This document shows, piece after piece, positions 53,825 through 61,395 of a stretch of 64,000 bases of DNA. The notes beneath the pieces were generated by a model. It had not been told where the DNA came from and did not search any database. It saw only the letters and a program-made list of their open reading frames with translations. The translations under genes and the position numbers were made by a program. Position 1 is the first letter of the stretch. Every line of letters starts with the position of its first letter. Origin of the DNA: Shimazuella soli (GTDB lineage: Bacteria > Bacillota > Bacilli > Thermoactinomycetales > Thermoactinomycetaceae); assembly GCF_022511585.1 (NCBI RefSeq), contig NZ_JAKWBN010000001.1, forward strand, positions 62,001 to 126,000, read 5' to 3'.

Positions 53825-55387
53825 CTATTGTTGTTTTAATTCGTTTCTTTGCTTGATAAGGGCAGTAAATTGTTGTTCTAATTCTGTTGTAGGTGCAACA
53901 CTTAGAAGACTTAACACTTCGGTTATTTTGGTTTCGATCAGCAGGCGTTCTTCTTCCCTTTTTACTGGTATTTGCTGTTTTCTTTGAAGCTCTTGATAGG
54001 AGCCAGCATATGCATGGATAGTTTGCTCCTTGATTTCTAATATATCTGTGGCTACGTTTTGGATAAATTGTCGATCGTGTGAGACAAAAATAACCGTTCC
54101 TTCATAATGGGTTAGGAGGTGTTCCAAAGATTGGATGCTCTCCATATCGAGAAAGTTAGTAGGTTCATCCATTACTAACACATTGATATCGCTCAAAAAT
54201 ATTTTCGCAAATGCTACTTTTACTTTTTCTCCACCGCTGAGTACTCCAACGTCTTTGAACACATCATGACCCCGAAAGAGAAGACGTGCGAGTACGGTTC
54301 GGATCATTTCAGGGGAGTGAACTGCTGTAGCTTGTACATTTTCTAAGATTGCCTTTGATTCATCTAAAATATCGATATGTTGACTGAAGTATCCAAACTT
54401 TACTCCAGTGCTGACATAGATATCATCGGATTTGGATTGCAGTCGCTTGATTAAAGTTGTCTTTCCACTGCCATTTGCACCGATGATGGCTGTTTTCGAC
54501 CCAGTTTGAATGGAAAAGGAAGCTTTTTCCCAAAGAACCTTTCCATCGACTGAGGCGGTAATATCTTTGGCTTGGATTACGGTTTTGTTCGGTAAAGTAG
54601 ATTCGCTTGCTACGTTCATTTTGACAACAGGTAAGTTTTTTGGCTTTTCTATCTTTTCCAATTTACTAATCCGGGTTTCGAGGGCTTCGATCGACTGATG
54701 AACGCCTTTTTGTTTGGTTCCTTTTTGCATCTTCCATAACCTAGATTCAGAGGTACCCATTCTCTTAGAAGGTGGTTTGATCATTTTTTCTGCTTTTTGC
54801 TTTTTTAGTAGAATGGCATGTTCCAGTTGTTTTTTCTTTTTTTGATATTGCTCGTATTCGAGGGCTTCTCTTTTTCGTTGTTGTTCTTTCCAAGTAGTGT
54901 ACATATGGTAGTTGCCAGCAAAAACGGTGACGGTTTGGTTTTCGACTTCCCATATTTTGTTGCAAATGGTATCTAGAAAAGCTCGATCGTGAGAAATAAT
55001 GATCATTGCACCTTTAAAGCGCAGCAATTTCTGTTCAAGTTGCCGGACGCTTTCTATATCTAAATTGCTAGTTGGCTCATCGGCAAACAAAATGTCAGGT
55101 GACTTCGCAAAGGCAGCTTGAATGGCGGCATTTGTCCTTTCTCCACCACTTTGATTGGACATGTTTCTCTGTATTTGGGGAATGAGACTGATCTTTGCAC
55201 GGTTATGGATTTCCCCCTCATCGAACGACTCTGTTCCCATCAATATATTTAGTAAAGTCGTTTTCCCTGATCCATTTCGTCCGATCAATCCGATCCGATC
55301 CCCTTTGGCAATTCGGAGTTGATCGATCGAAAAGAGGAGTCGTTCTCCGATTGTTTTCTTTAAATGATTTGCTTCTATCATTATCAT
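53825..55387 (-). CDS. ABC-F ribosomal protection protein (Vga/VmlR-type)
   Basis: 520-aa duplicated ATPase without membrane domain. First domain: GLIGRNGSGKTTLLNIL, NQSGGERTNAAIQ, ILFADEPTSNLDIE. A Lys/Glu-rich linker at about 180-250 enters the ribosome P-site region in this family. Second domain: AIIGANGSGKTTLIKRL, VLSGGEKVKVAFAKIF, VLVMDEPTNFLD. The short second domain and partner gene vgb favour the streptogramin A/lincosamide/pleuromutilin group. ATG 55387 is seven bases after GGGGG, which sits in the 3' arm of a terminator; expression is therefore attenuation-controlled. Confidence 0.9.
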   Translation of the reverse strand: MIMIEANHLKKTIGERLLFSIDQLRIAKGDRIGLIGRNGSGKTTLLNILMGTESFDEGEIHNRAKISLIPQIQRNMSNQSGGERTNAAIQAAFAKSPDILFADEPTSNLDIESVRQLEQKLLRFKGAMIIISHDRAFLDTICNKIWEVENQTVTVFAGNYHMYTTWKEQQRKREALEYEQYQKKKKQLEHAILLKKQKAEKMIKPPSKRMGTSESRLWKMQKGTKQKGVHQSIEALETRISKLEKIEKPKNLPVVKMNVASESTLPNKTVIQAKDITASVDGKVLWEKASFSIQTGSKTAIIGANGSGKTTLIKRLQSKSDDIYVSTGVKFGYFSQHIDILDESKAILENVQATAVHSPEMIRTVLARLLFRGHDVFKDVGVLSGGEKVKVAFAKIFLSDINVLVMDEPTNFLDMESIQSLEHLLTHYEGTVIFVSHDRQFIQNVATDILEIKEQTIHAYAGSYQELQRKQQIPVKREEERLLIETKITEVLSLLSVAPTTELEQQFTALIKQRNELKQQ

Positions 55388-55421
55388 AAAAAAACCCCCA
55401 TCCATATTTTCTGGATAGAGG
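55388..55421 (-). promoter_or_regulatory. Attenuator terminator overlapping the ABC-F ribosome-binding site
   Basis: On the minus strand CCTCTATCCA pairs with TGGATGGGGG and runs into seven T immediately before the ATG. The 3' arm is also the only Shine-Dalgarno-like stretch, so the stem can both stop transcription and hide the start. Confidence 0.8.
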
Positions 55422-55422
55422 T

Positions 55423-55443
55423 TTAGGCGTAACAAAAGAACAT
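55423..55443 (-). CDS. Leader peptide MFFCYA
   Basis: Six-codon frame with GGGAG three bases before its ATG; its stop codon directly adjoins the 5' arm of the attenuator. Position and size match leader peptides that stall ribosomes upstream of antibiotic-resistance ABC-F genes. Confidence 0.65.
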   Translation of the reverse strand: MFFCYA

Positions 55444-55483
55444 ATACTCCCAACGTACGAGAGCATACTGATTTTGTTATATA

Positions 55484-55569
55484 GAAAAAGCCTATACCAA
55501 TCCTATCCAGACAAAAATTTCATATTGAAATGTCTTTTAGAGATAGGATTAGTAGATCATTGGCTTTTG
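55484..55569 (-). promoter_or_regulatory. Upstream leader hairpin with antiterminator strand
   Basis: Nested stems on the minus strand: AAAAGCC/GGCTTTTT, AATCCTATC/GATAGGATT and AGACA/TGTCT. The segment TCTGGATAG (minus strand, 55511-55503) is the exact complement of CTATCCAGA (minus strand, 55418-55410), the 5' arm of the attenuator, giving a competing 9-bp antiterminator. The stem ends in a T-run, so it may itself terminate. Confidence 0.65.
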
Positions 55570-55741
55570 GTTCACCCTTTCAAATTACAATCGAACATAG
55601 GCTATCATAATATTTTTACTTATGCAAGTGTTTTTGAAAAATAGGTTCTTTTCATCTGTTTTGAGATAAATTAAGATGAGATTAAGTGGTCAAATCGAAA
55701 ATGGCGACTTCCCCAAACATCACAGCTGAGAGGAAAATCAC

Positions 55742-56545
55742 ATGATTCGTCTGGTTGTTACCGATTTGGACGATACACTTCTGAACAAATACAAACTGAT
55801 CGACCTGGATAATTTGAATGCCCTCCTAAAGCTTCGGCAGGCAGGTATTCAAGTTGCCTATGCCTCTGGCCGCAATGAGTACGAAGTGGATTTGGTGGTG
55901 AACACCGTCCCAGGTGTTTTCCATCGTATTTGTCAAAATGGTGCCTATGTCTCTGTAAATGGCAAAGACCGCATTTTCGAAGAACACTTTGCTCCAGATT
56001 TGGCAAAGCAGATTTTCCGGATCGGTCAGGCATCTAAAATGCACTGTTTTATTGGTACAGCACAGGAAATGTTCACGACAGAAGCAGAGGACAGCTTCCG
56101 TTATCCAGAGCATATGATTCCCAAGGGTCTAGTGCGCGATATCGCTGTTGAGCAGCGAATGGGGGTGGATGTACATCCGAGCAAGTTTTGCTTCTTGGGT
56201 GAGAAGAAACACTTGCTTGAATTGCAGAAAGAGATGCTCCGCGAGTTCCGTGGCAAGGTTGATACCTTTATCTCGGGGTCAACCTATTTGGATGTGATGC
56301 CCACGGGTATTCATAAGGGAAATGGCATCCGTCACCTGGCAAAGCATCTTGGGATCGATCCCCGTTCTGAGGTAGCTTGTATGGGGGATTCTGAAAATGA
56401 TGTCCCCATGTTCGAAGAGGTTTTTCTTAGCTTTGTGATGGGGGGTGCCAAACCACACGTTCGAGAAGCGGCAAAGCATGAAGTCTCTTCCTTCAGCGAA
56501 GCGGTTGACAGGGTACTGGCGCATAATGCGAGTCTGGCTTCGTAA
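55742..56545 (+). CDS. Cof-type HAD-superfamily phosphatase
   Basis: 267 aa, subclass IIB HAD. Motif I VTDLDDTLLN, motif II YASGRNEYEV, Lys in GIHKGNGIRHLAKHLGI, motif IV CMGDSENDVPMFEEV. Probably hydrolyses sugar phosphates or nucleotides in the cytosol. Base composition is a little more GC-rich than the core genes, so it may be acquired. GAGAGGA lies before the ATG; terminator follows. Confidence 0.9.
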   Translation: MIRLVVTDLDDTLLNKYKLIDLDNLNALLKLRQAGIQVAYASGRNEYEVDLVVNTVPGVFHRICQNGAYVSVNGKDRIFEEHFAPDLAKQIFRIGQASKMHCFIGTAQEMFTTEAEDSFRYPEHMIPKGLVRDIAVEQRMGVDVHPSKFCFLGEKKHLLELQKEMLREFRGKVDTFISGSTYLDVMPTGIHKGNGIRHLAKHLGIDPRSEVACMGDSENDVPMFEEVFLSFVMGGAKPHVREAAKHEVSSFSEAVDRVLAHNASLAS

Positions 56546-56593
56546 AAGAGAAGAAAAAATGAGCTGGACAGTTGGCATAATTCGCTGAAGGGA

Positions 56594-56624
56594 AGGGTCT
56601 GGTCTTTTACAAGATCAGACCCTA
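56594..56624 (+). terminator. Terminator of the Cof-type gene
   Basis: AGGGTCTGGTCTT pairs with AAGATCAGACCCT; weak T-run. Confidence 0.75.
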
Positions 56625-56680
56625 AACATATTTTCTAGCATGATATGATATTTAAAAATAAAACGGAAGACAAAATAAAA

Positions 56681-56735
56681 AGCAGGGATAATCCAATATC
56701 CTTGCTTTCTCTTGCATCTATAGAAAAGTTAGAAT
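56681..56735 (-). repeat. Intergenic repeat, divergent copy
   Basis: A terminator-like stem followed by TTGCATCTATAGAAAAGTTA then GAATTTGC; shares this tail with copies at 57494 and 58369. Confidence 0.5.
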
Positions 56736-56742
56736 TTGCTGG

Positions 56743-56783
56743 GGCACTGCTCTCCCGCTACAGATGTAGGGGAGAGCAGTGCC
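56743..56783 (-). terminator. GC-rich hairpin ending the 56.8-kb cassette
   Basis: GGCACTGCTCTCCC pairs perfectly with GGGAGAGCAGTGCC around a 13-base loop, ten bases after the stop codon. Confidence 0.7.
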
Positions 56784-56793
56784 ACCGCCCGTG

Positions 56794-57237
56794 TTACCGC
56801 TGGGAGTACGGGTGTGTGCCGCCGTACGAGTTGTTGTTGCCGCCGGCGGTGCTGCCGTCGTACGTGCCACCGGTGTGGCCCATCGACTCGTTGGCCTCAC
56901 GCTCCGCCTTCTCGTCGGCGATGCGCCGTGCTTCTGCTGCCTCCGCTTCCTTGTGCTTCTTCTCGTCCTGAAGCTGACGGTAGCAGACCCAGAGCGAGTA
57001 GGCGATGGCGGACAGAAGAGCTGCGGACACGACGCCCTCGACCACCATCACGACACCGGCCAGGGCGAACTTGAATGCTGCCCAAGCGGCGACAGAGAGG
57101 CAGATCGTGGCGATGGGGAAGGCGATGGGGTTGGGGAAGTGCTTCTGGACCAGTCCCTTGTAGGACTCGGACCATGTCCAGCTCTTCTTCGCGAGCTTCA
57201 GCAGCTTCCGGACCCAGCCCTGCGGGTTTTCCTGCAT
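56794..57237 (-). CDS. Membrane protein with charged linker and Gly/Asn-rich tail, GC-rich cassette
   Basis: 147 aa. Two hydrophobic helices (IAFPIATICLSVAAWAAFKF and VVMVVEGVVSAALLSAIAYS), a charged helix rich in Glu, Ala, Lys and Arg, and a tail GGTYDGSTAGGNNNSYGGTH. The ATG at 57237 follows TGGAGGA; the frame upstream is AT-rich and not coding-like. No family recognised. GC-rich; typical of phage or actinobacterial small membrane genes by composition only. Confidence 0.6.
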   Translation of the reverse strand: MQENPQGWVRKLLKLAKKSWTWSESYKGLVQKHFPNPIAFPIATICLSVAAWAAFKFALAGVVMVVEGVVSAALLSAIAYSLWVCYRQLQDEKKHKEAEAAEARRIADEKAEREANESMGHTGGTYDGSTAGGNNNSYGGTHPYSQR

Positions 57238-57493
57238 GAATCCTCCATTTGAACGGACGGTACTTACACTTGCAGCTTTTATCATATCAGAATCTTTTTC
57301 TTTTGACATTATTTCTATATTAAAAAAAATATTTAAGGGGAAATTCTTTCTTCTGTATCTTAGTTTTTCTACATCTACATAGAAGGATTCACTGATACAC
57401 ACAGTATCCTAGAGTTGAAGGTCATTCTGAGGATGCTTCTGAATCTGCGATCGCAAAAGGAGGAAGTATCTTTAAAATCTTTATAGAAAAACG

Positions 57494-57569
57494 AAAAACA
57501 AGACTCCAATAGGAAAAGTCTTGTTTGTTGCATCTATAGAAAGATTAGAATTTAGCGGTGGCCGGTCTC
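57494..57569 (-). repeat. Intergenic repeat, copy 1
   Basis: AAACAAGACTCCAAT, a CTTGTTTG partner arm, then GCATCTATAGAAAGATTAGA and the GGCCGGTCTC arm of a GC-rich hairpin; nearly the same as 58369-58445. Confidence 0.7.
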
Positions 57570-57598
57570 TCTCTGTGAAAACAGACGGAGACCGGCCA
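57559..57598 (-). terminator. GC-rich hairpin ending the 57.6-kb cassette
   Basis: GGCCGGTCTC pairs with GAGACCGGCC, with further pairing of CTCTGT and ACAGAC inside. Confidence 0.7.
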
Positions 57599-57623
57599 CG
57601 TCCAACTGTTGGTGCTCTGTCGA

Positions 57624-58196
57624 TCAGACCTTTTCGACCTTGGGGATCCTGCGGCAGCGAGCCCACCTCACGATGACGACGGCGATGATCACATCGAGGC
57701 CGAAGAACAGCGCCAGGACGATCAGAGCCGCGAAGAACATCGTGCCGGTCTTCCATGCGAGGAGGAGGAGCACGGGGAGCAGGGCGATGAGTGCTCCGGT
57801 GTACTTCAGTACACTGTTGAGCTTGCCCAGCTTCTCACCGATCCACTCACCATTGAACAGGTACAGGAGTCCGGACACCAAAGATGTCGCAACCTGTACC
57901 CATCCAGGATAGAAGGGGACCGATCCCAGCATCCAAGCGATGCTGAGCTGCCTCAGATAGGAGAGCCGGTTCACCCCCTTGTGCCATGCCATGATGAACA
58001 TGGCAAGCAGGATGGCGACGAGATAGACGACAGCGCTCTGGAGGGAGCGGACATCCAGCATCCCGGTCGAGGCGATGAGTGCCGGGTAGAGCCCGTAGAC
58101 GATCCACCGCTTGTTGCCGGAGAGGACCAGGGACTCATCGTCGACCCTCTTCTCCAGTCGAAAGTCGAACTGTTCCCTCGAAATCAGTCCAGACAT
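57624..58196 (-). CDS. Multi-pass membrane protein A, paralogous pair in GC-rich cassettes
   Basis: 190 aa with about five hydrophobic segments. Shares with the gene at 58496 the order REQFDFRLEKRVDDE, KGVNRLSYLRQLSIA, a GxxVQVA helix, NSVLKYTGALIALLPVLL and a C-terminal LDVIIAVVIVRWARC. ATG 58196 is chosen because its upstream 50 bases, with AAAGGAAACCAGCACG, are nearly identical to those of the paralogue. Function unknown. Confidence 0.65.
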   Translation of the reverse strand: MSGLISREQFDFRLEKRVDDESLVLSGNKRWIVYGLYPALIASTGMLDVRSLQSAVVYLVAILLAMFIMAWHKGVNRLSYLRQLSIAWMLGSVPFYPGWVQVATSLVSGLLYLFNGEWIGEKLGKLNSVLKYTGALIALLPVLLLLAWKTGTMFFAALIVLALFFGLDVIIAVVIVRWARCRRIPKVEKV

Positions 58197-58368
58197 CGTG
58201 CTGGTTTCCTTTCGACTTGCCCTGCCTTTCAGCAGGTGTTGGACGGTTGTTACCTCCATTATACAAGGAATTACGACAAAAGGAAAAGTATGTTTTTTCT
58301 TTCATTTTCGCAGACTATGGTACGCTAGAAGTAAAAGTTGATTTTTTTATAATTTATATAGGAAAAGG

Positions 58369-58445
58369 AAAAACAAGACTCCAATGGGGAATCTTGTTTG
58401 TTGTATTTATAGAAAGGTTAGAATTTAGCGGCGGCCGGTCTCCGT
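58369..58445 (-). repeat. Intergenic repeat, copy 2
   Basis: Same order of elements as 57494-57569, differing at a few positions; follows the 58.5-kb cassette on the minus strand. Confidence 0.7.
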
Positions 58446-58472
58446 CTGTTTTCACAGATAGAGATCGACCCC
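58435..58472 (-). terminator. GC-rich hairpin ending the 58.5-kb cassette
   Basis: GGTC-TC-GTCTGT pairs with ACAGAT-GA-GACC less perfectly than in the sister cassette. Confidence 0.5.
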
Positions 58473-58495
58473 GTCCAACTAGAGAGAGTTGCTGA

Positions 58496-59110
58496 TCAGC
58501 CCTCGTCGCCCTTGGACTTCCGCTGACGGAACCTAGTGACGATGGCGATGAGCTTGTCGAGGCTGTTGAGCAGTTCCGCGATGATCACATCGAGGCTGAT
58601 GAACAGTATCGACAAGTACACGTCGATACAGTAGATCAGCGCTGCGATGAGAATTGCGAAGTACCCGATGGTACTGGTCTCCCATGCGACGGCGAGAAGC
58701 ATGGGGAGCAGCAGGACGAGTGCACCCATGTACTTCAGTACATAGTTGATTTCGCCCAGCAGCTCACTGAGCACCTCGCCACCGAGCAGGTACACGGTTA
58801 CGACCGACAGGTAGACGGCAACCTGCGCCCACCCATGAAGGCACAAGATGACCAGCCACCCAGCACCCAAGGCGATGCTGAGCTGCCTCAAGTACGAGAG
58901 CCGGTTCACGCCCTTGAACAGGGCTATGACGGGCATGATGATCCATCCGATCGCGATCCAAAGGGAGGAGTTGGGGATCAGCACTCCCACCGCAGTCATG
59001 ACTATCGGGATGATCCTGTAGAAGATCCTCCTTCTGAAATCAGAGAGGAGCTCCACTTCGACCCTATTCTCTATTTGAGAGTCGAACGTACGCCTGAATG
59101 CTTCAAGCAT
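58496..59110 (-). CDS. Multi-pass membrane protein B, paralogous pair in GC-rich cassettes
   Basis: 204 aa, five or six hydrophobic segments; paralogue of the gene at 57624 (RRTFDSQIENRVEVE, FKGVNRLSYLRQLSIALGAG, YVLKYMGALVLLLPMLLAVA, SLDVIIAELLNSLDKL). Leader with hairpin CCTGC/GCAGG and AAAGGGAAACCAGCACG before ATG 59110. No homologous family is recognised. Charged N-terminus probably cytoplasmic. Confidence 0.65.
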   Translation of the reverse strand: MLEAFRRTFDSQIENRVEVELLSDFRRRIFYRIIPIVMTAVGVLIPNSSLWIAIGWIIMPVIALFKGVNRLSYLRQLSIALGAGWLVILCLHGWAQVAVYLSVVTVYLLGGEVLSELLGEINYVLKYMGALVLLLPMLLAVAWETSTIGYFAILIAALIYCIDVYLSILFISLDVIIAELLNSLDKLIAIVTRFRQRKSKGDEG

Positions 59111-59316
59111 CGTGCTGGTTTCCCTTTCGACTTGACCTGCCTTTCAGCAGGTGTTGGACGGTTGTTACCTTCATTATAGCATTACGAGCGTAGGGGTAGT
59201 GGGATGAAAGCGAGCATCAGATGAAGATACTTTTTTCCTCTCATAAGTCTGACTATTTTTTAAATACACTTGATAAGAAGCGAACATATGATCTATAATA
59301 TTCGCAAAATTATCCC

Positions 59317-59493
59317 ATGCATAAAGCATTTTCTTACCGTCTTCGACCGACCAAAACACAAGCGACACTGATTCACAAATCCATCGAATGGACATGCCCA
59401 GAATGTGGCGTTCACCATGATCGAGATATCAATGCAGCCAAAAACATATTGAAAGAAGGTAGAAGATTACTTGCCGTGGGGCTCACGGTCTAA
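59317..59493 (+). pseudogene. Internally deleted IS200/IS605-type TnpB
   Basis: A 58-codon frame that joins the N-terminus of TnpB ([20 protein letters not shown]) directly to its C-terminal zinc-finger/RuvC-III segment ([20 protein letters not shown], then ILKEG). About 300 central residues, including most of the RuvC nuclease, are gone without loss of frame. Plus strand, upstream of the SASP gene. Confidence 0.85.
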
Positions 59494-59570
59494 GCTTGGT
59501 AAACTTCCTTGGATAACCGAGGATTACCCAAGAATCCCACGGCTTTAGCCGTGCGGAGTTGTCAAACAAA
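59494..59570 (+). other. IS605 right end / omega-RNA scaffold relic
   Basis: Directly after the TnpB stop: a hairpin region GTAAACTTCCTTGG..ACCGAGGATTACC and the typical end AAGAATCCCACGGC, TTTAGCCGTG, GGAGTTGTCAA. In active elements this stretch forms the 3' scaffold of the TnpB guide RNA and the transposon right end. Confidence 0.65.
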
Positions 59571-59639
59571 TATTGCAAAGAATGAAACAGTATGTTTTCC
59601 TTTTCATTTTCACAGACTATTATAAGGAGGTGTATCGAA

Positions 59640-59915
59640 ATGTCTCGCCGAAGAAAGCGAAGGCCCTTAGTTGCCAGTTCTAGAAATCAGTTGGATCAGT
59701 TACAGACAAAATTACTCAGTGAAGACTTAGGTCGATCTTTTACAAGTAAAGACGAAGCAAAACTAGAACTCGCCAAAGAATTAGGAGTGCCGTTAAAGCC
59801 TGGAAGTAACCGAGATTTGCGGTCCGAAGATGCAGGGAAAGTAGGAGGAGCAATGGGTGGACGGCTGGTAAAAGAGTTGGTTGCAATGTCGCTCAAATCC
59901 CTCCAAAAAAAATAA
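59640..59915 (+). CDS. Alpha/beta-type small acid-soluble spore protein
   Basis: 91-aa DNA-coating spore protein. Conserved blocks KLELAKELGVPLKPGSNRDL and GKVGGAMGGRLVKELV are the family signature; the protease cleavage region before KLELA is degenerate. The N-terminus is longer and more basic (MSRRRKRRPLVASS) than in SspA/B. ATG 59640 follows AAGGAGGTG; the longer frame start at 59592 is rejected. The promoter region resembles sequence upstream at 58290, suggesting it was copied during cassette insertion. Expression in the forespore by sigma-G is expected for the family. Confidence 0.88.
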   Translation: MSRRRKRRPLVASSRNQLDQLQTKLLSEDLGRSFTSKDEAKLELAKELGVPLKPGSNRDLRSEDAGKVGGAMGGRLVKELVAMSLKSLQKK

Positions 59916-60014
59916 TCCGTATGAAAGCAATTTTAATTTTTTCTTAAAATCGGTTCTTCTTTGCAAAAATCAGTATAATGGGGGTAGTATGGTTTTAAGG
60001 GAGGAATCAAAAAT

Positions 60015-61136
60015 ATGGAGCGTGTCTTGCTACTTTCCCTTGGCTTTGGTACAGGACATAATGCCGCAGCTAAGGCATTGGAAAAACAATTTCATCACCA
60101 GCCGGGGATTACGACGGATACGATAGACCTTTTGCAATTGATTCCAAAGACCTTTCACCCCCTGCTGCAATCAGGTTATCAAGGTATGCTTGTCAAATTC
60201 CCCTCTCTTTACCATCTCTTATACGATTGGACATACCAATTTAAATTGGTTCGGTATGTATCCAAAGAGCTAGTAGAGAAGGTTGGTCTAACAATACGTT
60301 CGAAAATATTAGCACGTTTGGAGCAGTTCCAACCGACAAAAATTATTACTACTCATCCTTTTTCCCTATTGCTGCTGCCAACAGAATGGGAAAAGGTTCC
60401 TACGATTGGCGTAGTGACTGATTATGAACTTCATCCTATGTGGTTGGTTGAATTGCCTGACTTACTGTGTGTGCCGAAAAAAATGTTAAAACGTAATATA
60501 ATTGATCGTCTGCGTTGGCGTTCTGGTGTCACCGTATTAGAGACCGGACTGCCGATTGAATCGAAGTATTATGAAGAGATAGGTAAGGGACAAGCACGAT
60601 CCTGCTTATCCTTACCAGCAGATGACCCCATTATTTTGGTAATGGGTGGAGGTCTGGGATTAGGGCCTTTGGAGCAAGTAGTAGATGTATTGGATAAATT
60701 GACTCATATGCAATTTGTTATTTTAACTGGTGCCAATCAATCGCTCTATGAACGCTTAGAGAAAAAAGGTTATCAATCTCATATACGACTGGAAAAGTTT
60801 CGTCCTGATATGGAGTTATTTATGACAGCGGCTGATCTGCTCGTCACAAAACCAGGTGGAGTAACGATTACCGAAGCGTTAGCGAAAAAGCTTCCGATGT
60901 TGTTATTTGAAGCTTTTCCTGGACAAGAAGAAGCAAATCAACAGTATTTGGTTCATCATCGTGTAGCATTTAAAACACGGCCTGATACCGTTTGCCTGCA
61001 AATCGAAAAATTTTTCCGATCACGGGTATATCAGGAAAACATGGAGGAAAGATTTTATCCTCTCATCTCTCCTGACGCCGCTAAACGTATTGTACAAGCT
61101 ACTTTGGAGGTCGGAAGATCAAAAGTATTCGTCTAA
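60015..61136 (+). CDS. MGDG-synthase-type glycosyltransferase (UgtP-like diacylglycerol glucosyltransferase)
   Basis: GT28-family membrane-associated enzyme, 373 aa. N-terminal MGDG_synth domain LLLSLGFGTGHNAAAKALEK; TTHPFSLLLL and GVVTDYELHP; second domain with VMGGGLGLGPLEQV and the donor-binding LVTKPGGVTITEALAKKLPM, FPGQEEANQQYL. It transfers a sugar from a UDP-sugar to diacylglycerol for glycolipids or the LTA anchor. Bacillus UgtP is similar in length and order. GGGAGG upstream. Terminator follows. Confidence 0.86.
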   Translation: MERVLLLSLGFGTGHNAAAKALEKQFHHQPGITTDTIDLLQLIPKTFHPLLQSGYQGMLVKFPSLYHLLYDWTYQFKLVRYVSKELVEKVGLTIRSKILARLEQFQPTKIITTHPFSLLLLPTEWEKVPTIGVVTDYELHPMWLVELPDLLCVPKKMLKRNIIDRLRWRSGVTVLETGLPIESKYYEEIGKGQARSCLSLPADDPIILVMGGGLGLGPLEQVVDVLDKLTHMQFVILTGANQSLYERLEKKGYQSHIRLEKFRPDMELFMTAADLLVTKPGGVTITEALAKKLPMLLFEAFPGQEEANQQYLVHHRVAFKTRPDTVCLQIEKFFRSRVYQENMEERFYPLISPDAAKRIVQATLEVGRSKVFV

Positions 61137-61153
61137 TTGTTTCATAATGAAAA

Positions 61154-61183
61154 GACCCGATTTCAAAGAAATTCGGGTTTTTT
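61154..61183 (+). terminator. Terminator of the glycosyltransferase gene
   Basis: ACCCGATTT pairs with AAATTCGGGT, followed by six T. Confidence 0.88.
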
Positions 61184-61395
61184 ACGTTGGATTGCAAAAG
61201 GAAAGAGTGGACCAATTACTTCCTTTTGATAAAATAATATTGAAATTCACATGATTTTCGTTCGAAGTAAAAGGAATACTTGTTATTAATTGTTTTTTCT
61301 TTTTTGTAAAAATTTAATTTTCCTTTGATCATGATATCTACATAAGGCTTTGTAAAGATAAGGTTGATCATATAGGGATTTAGGAGGTCTTACGA

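Noticed and set aside
56736..57252. Plus-strand frames rich in Arg, Cys and Pro
   Set aside because: GC-rich shadow of the 147-aa minus-strand membrane protein.
57609..58328. Long plus-strand frame of 239 codons in the 57.6-kb cassette
   Set aside because: Highly polar low-complexity translation (many Asp, Glu, His, Gln) antisense to a membrane protein with a paralogue and a ribosome-binding site on the minus strand; an effect of high GC.
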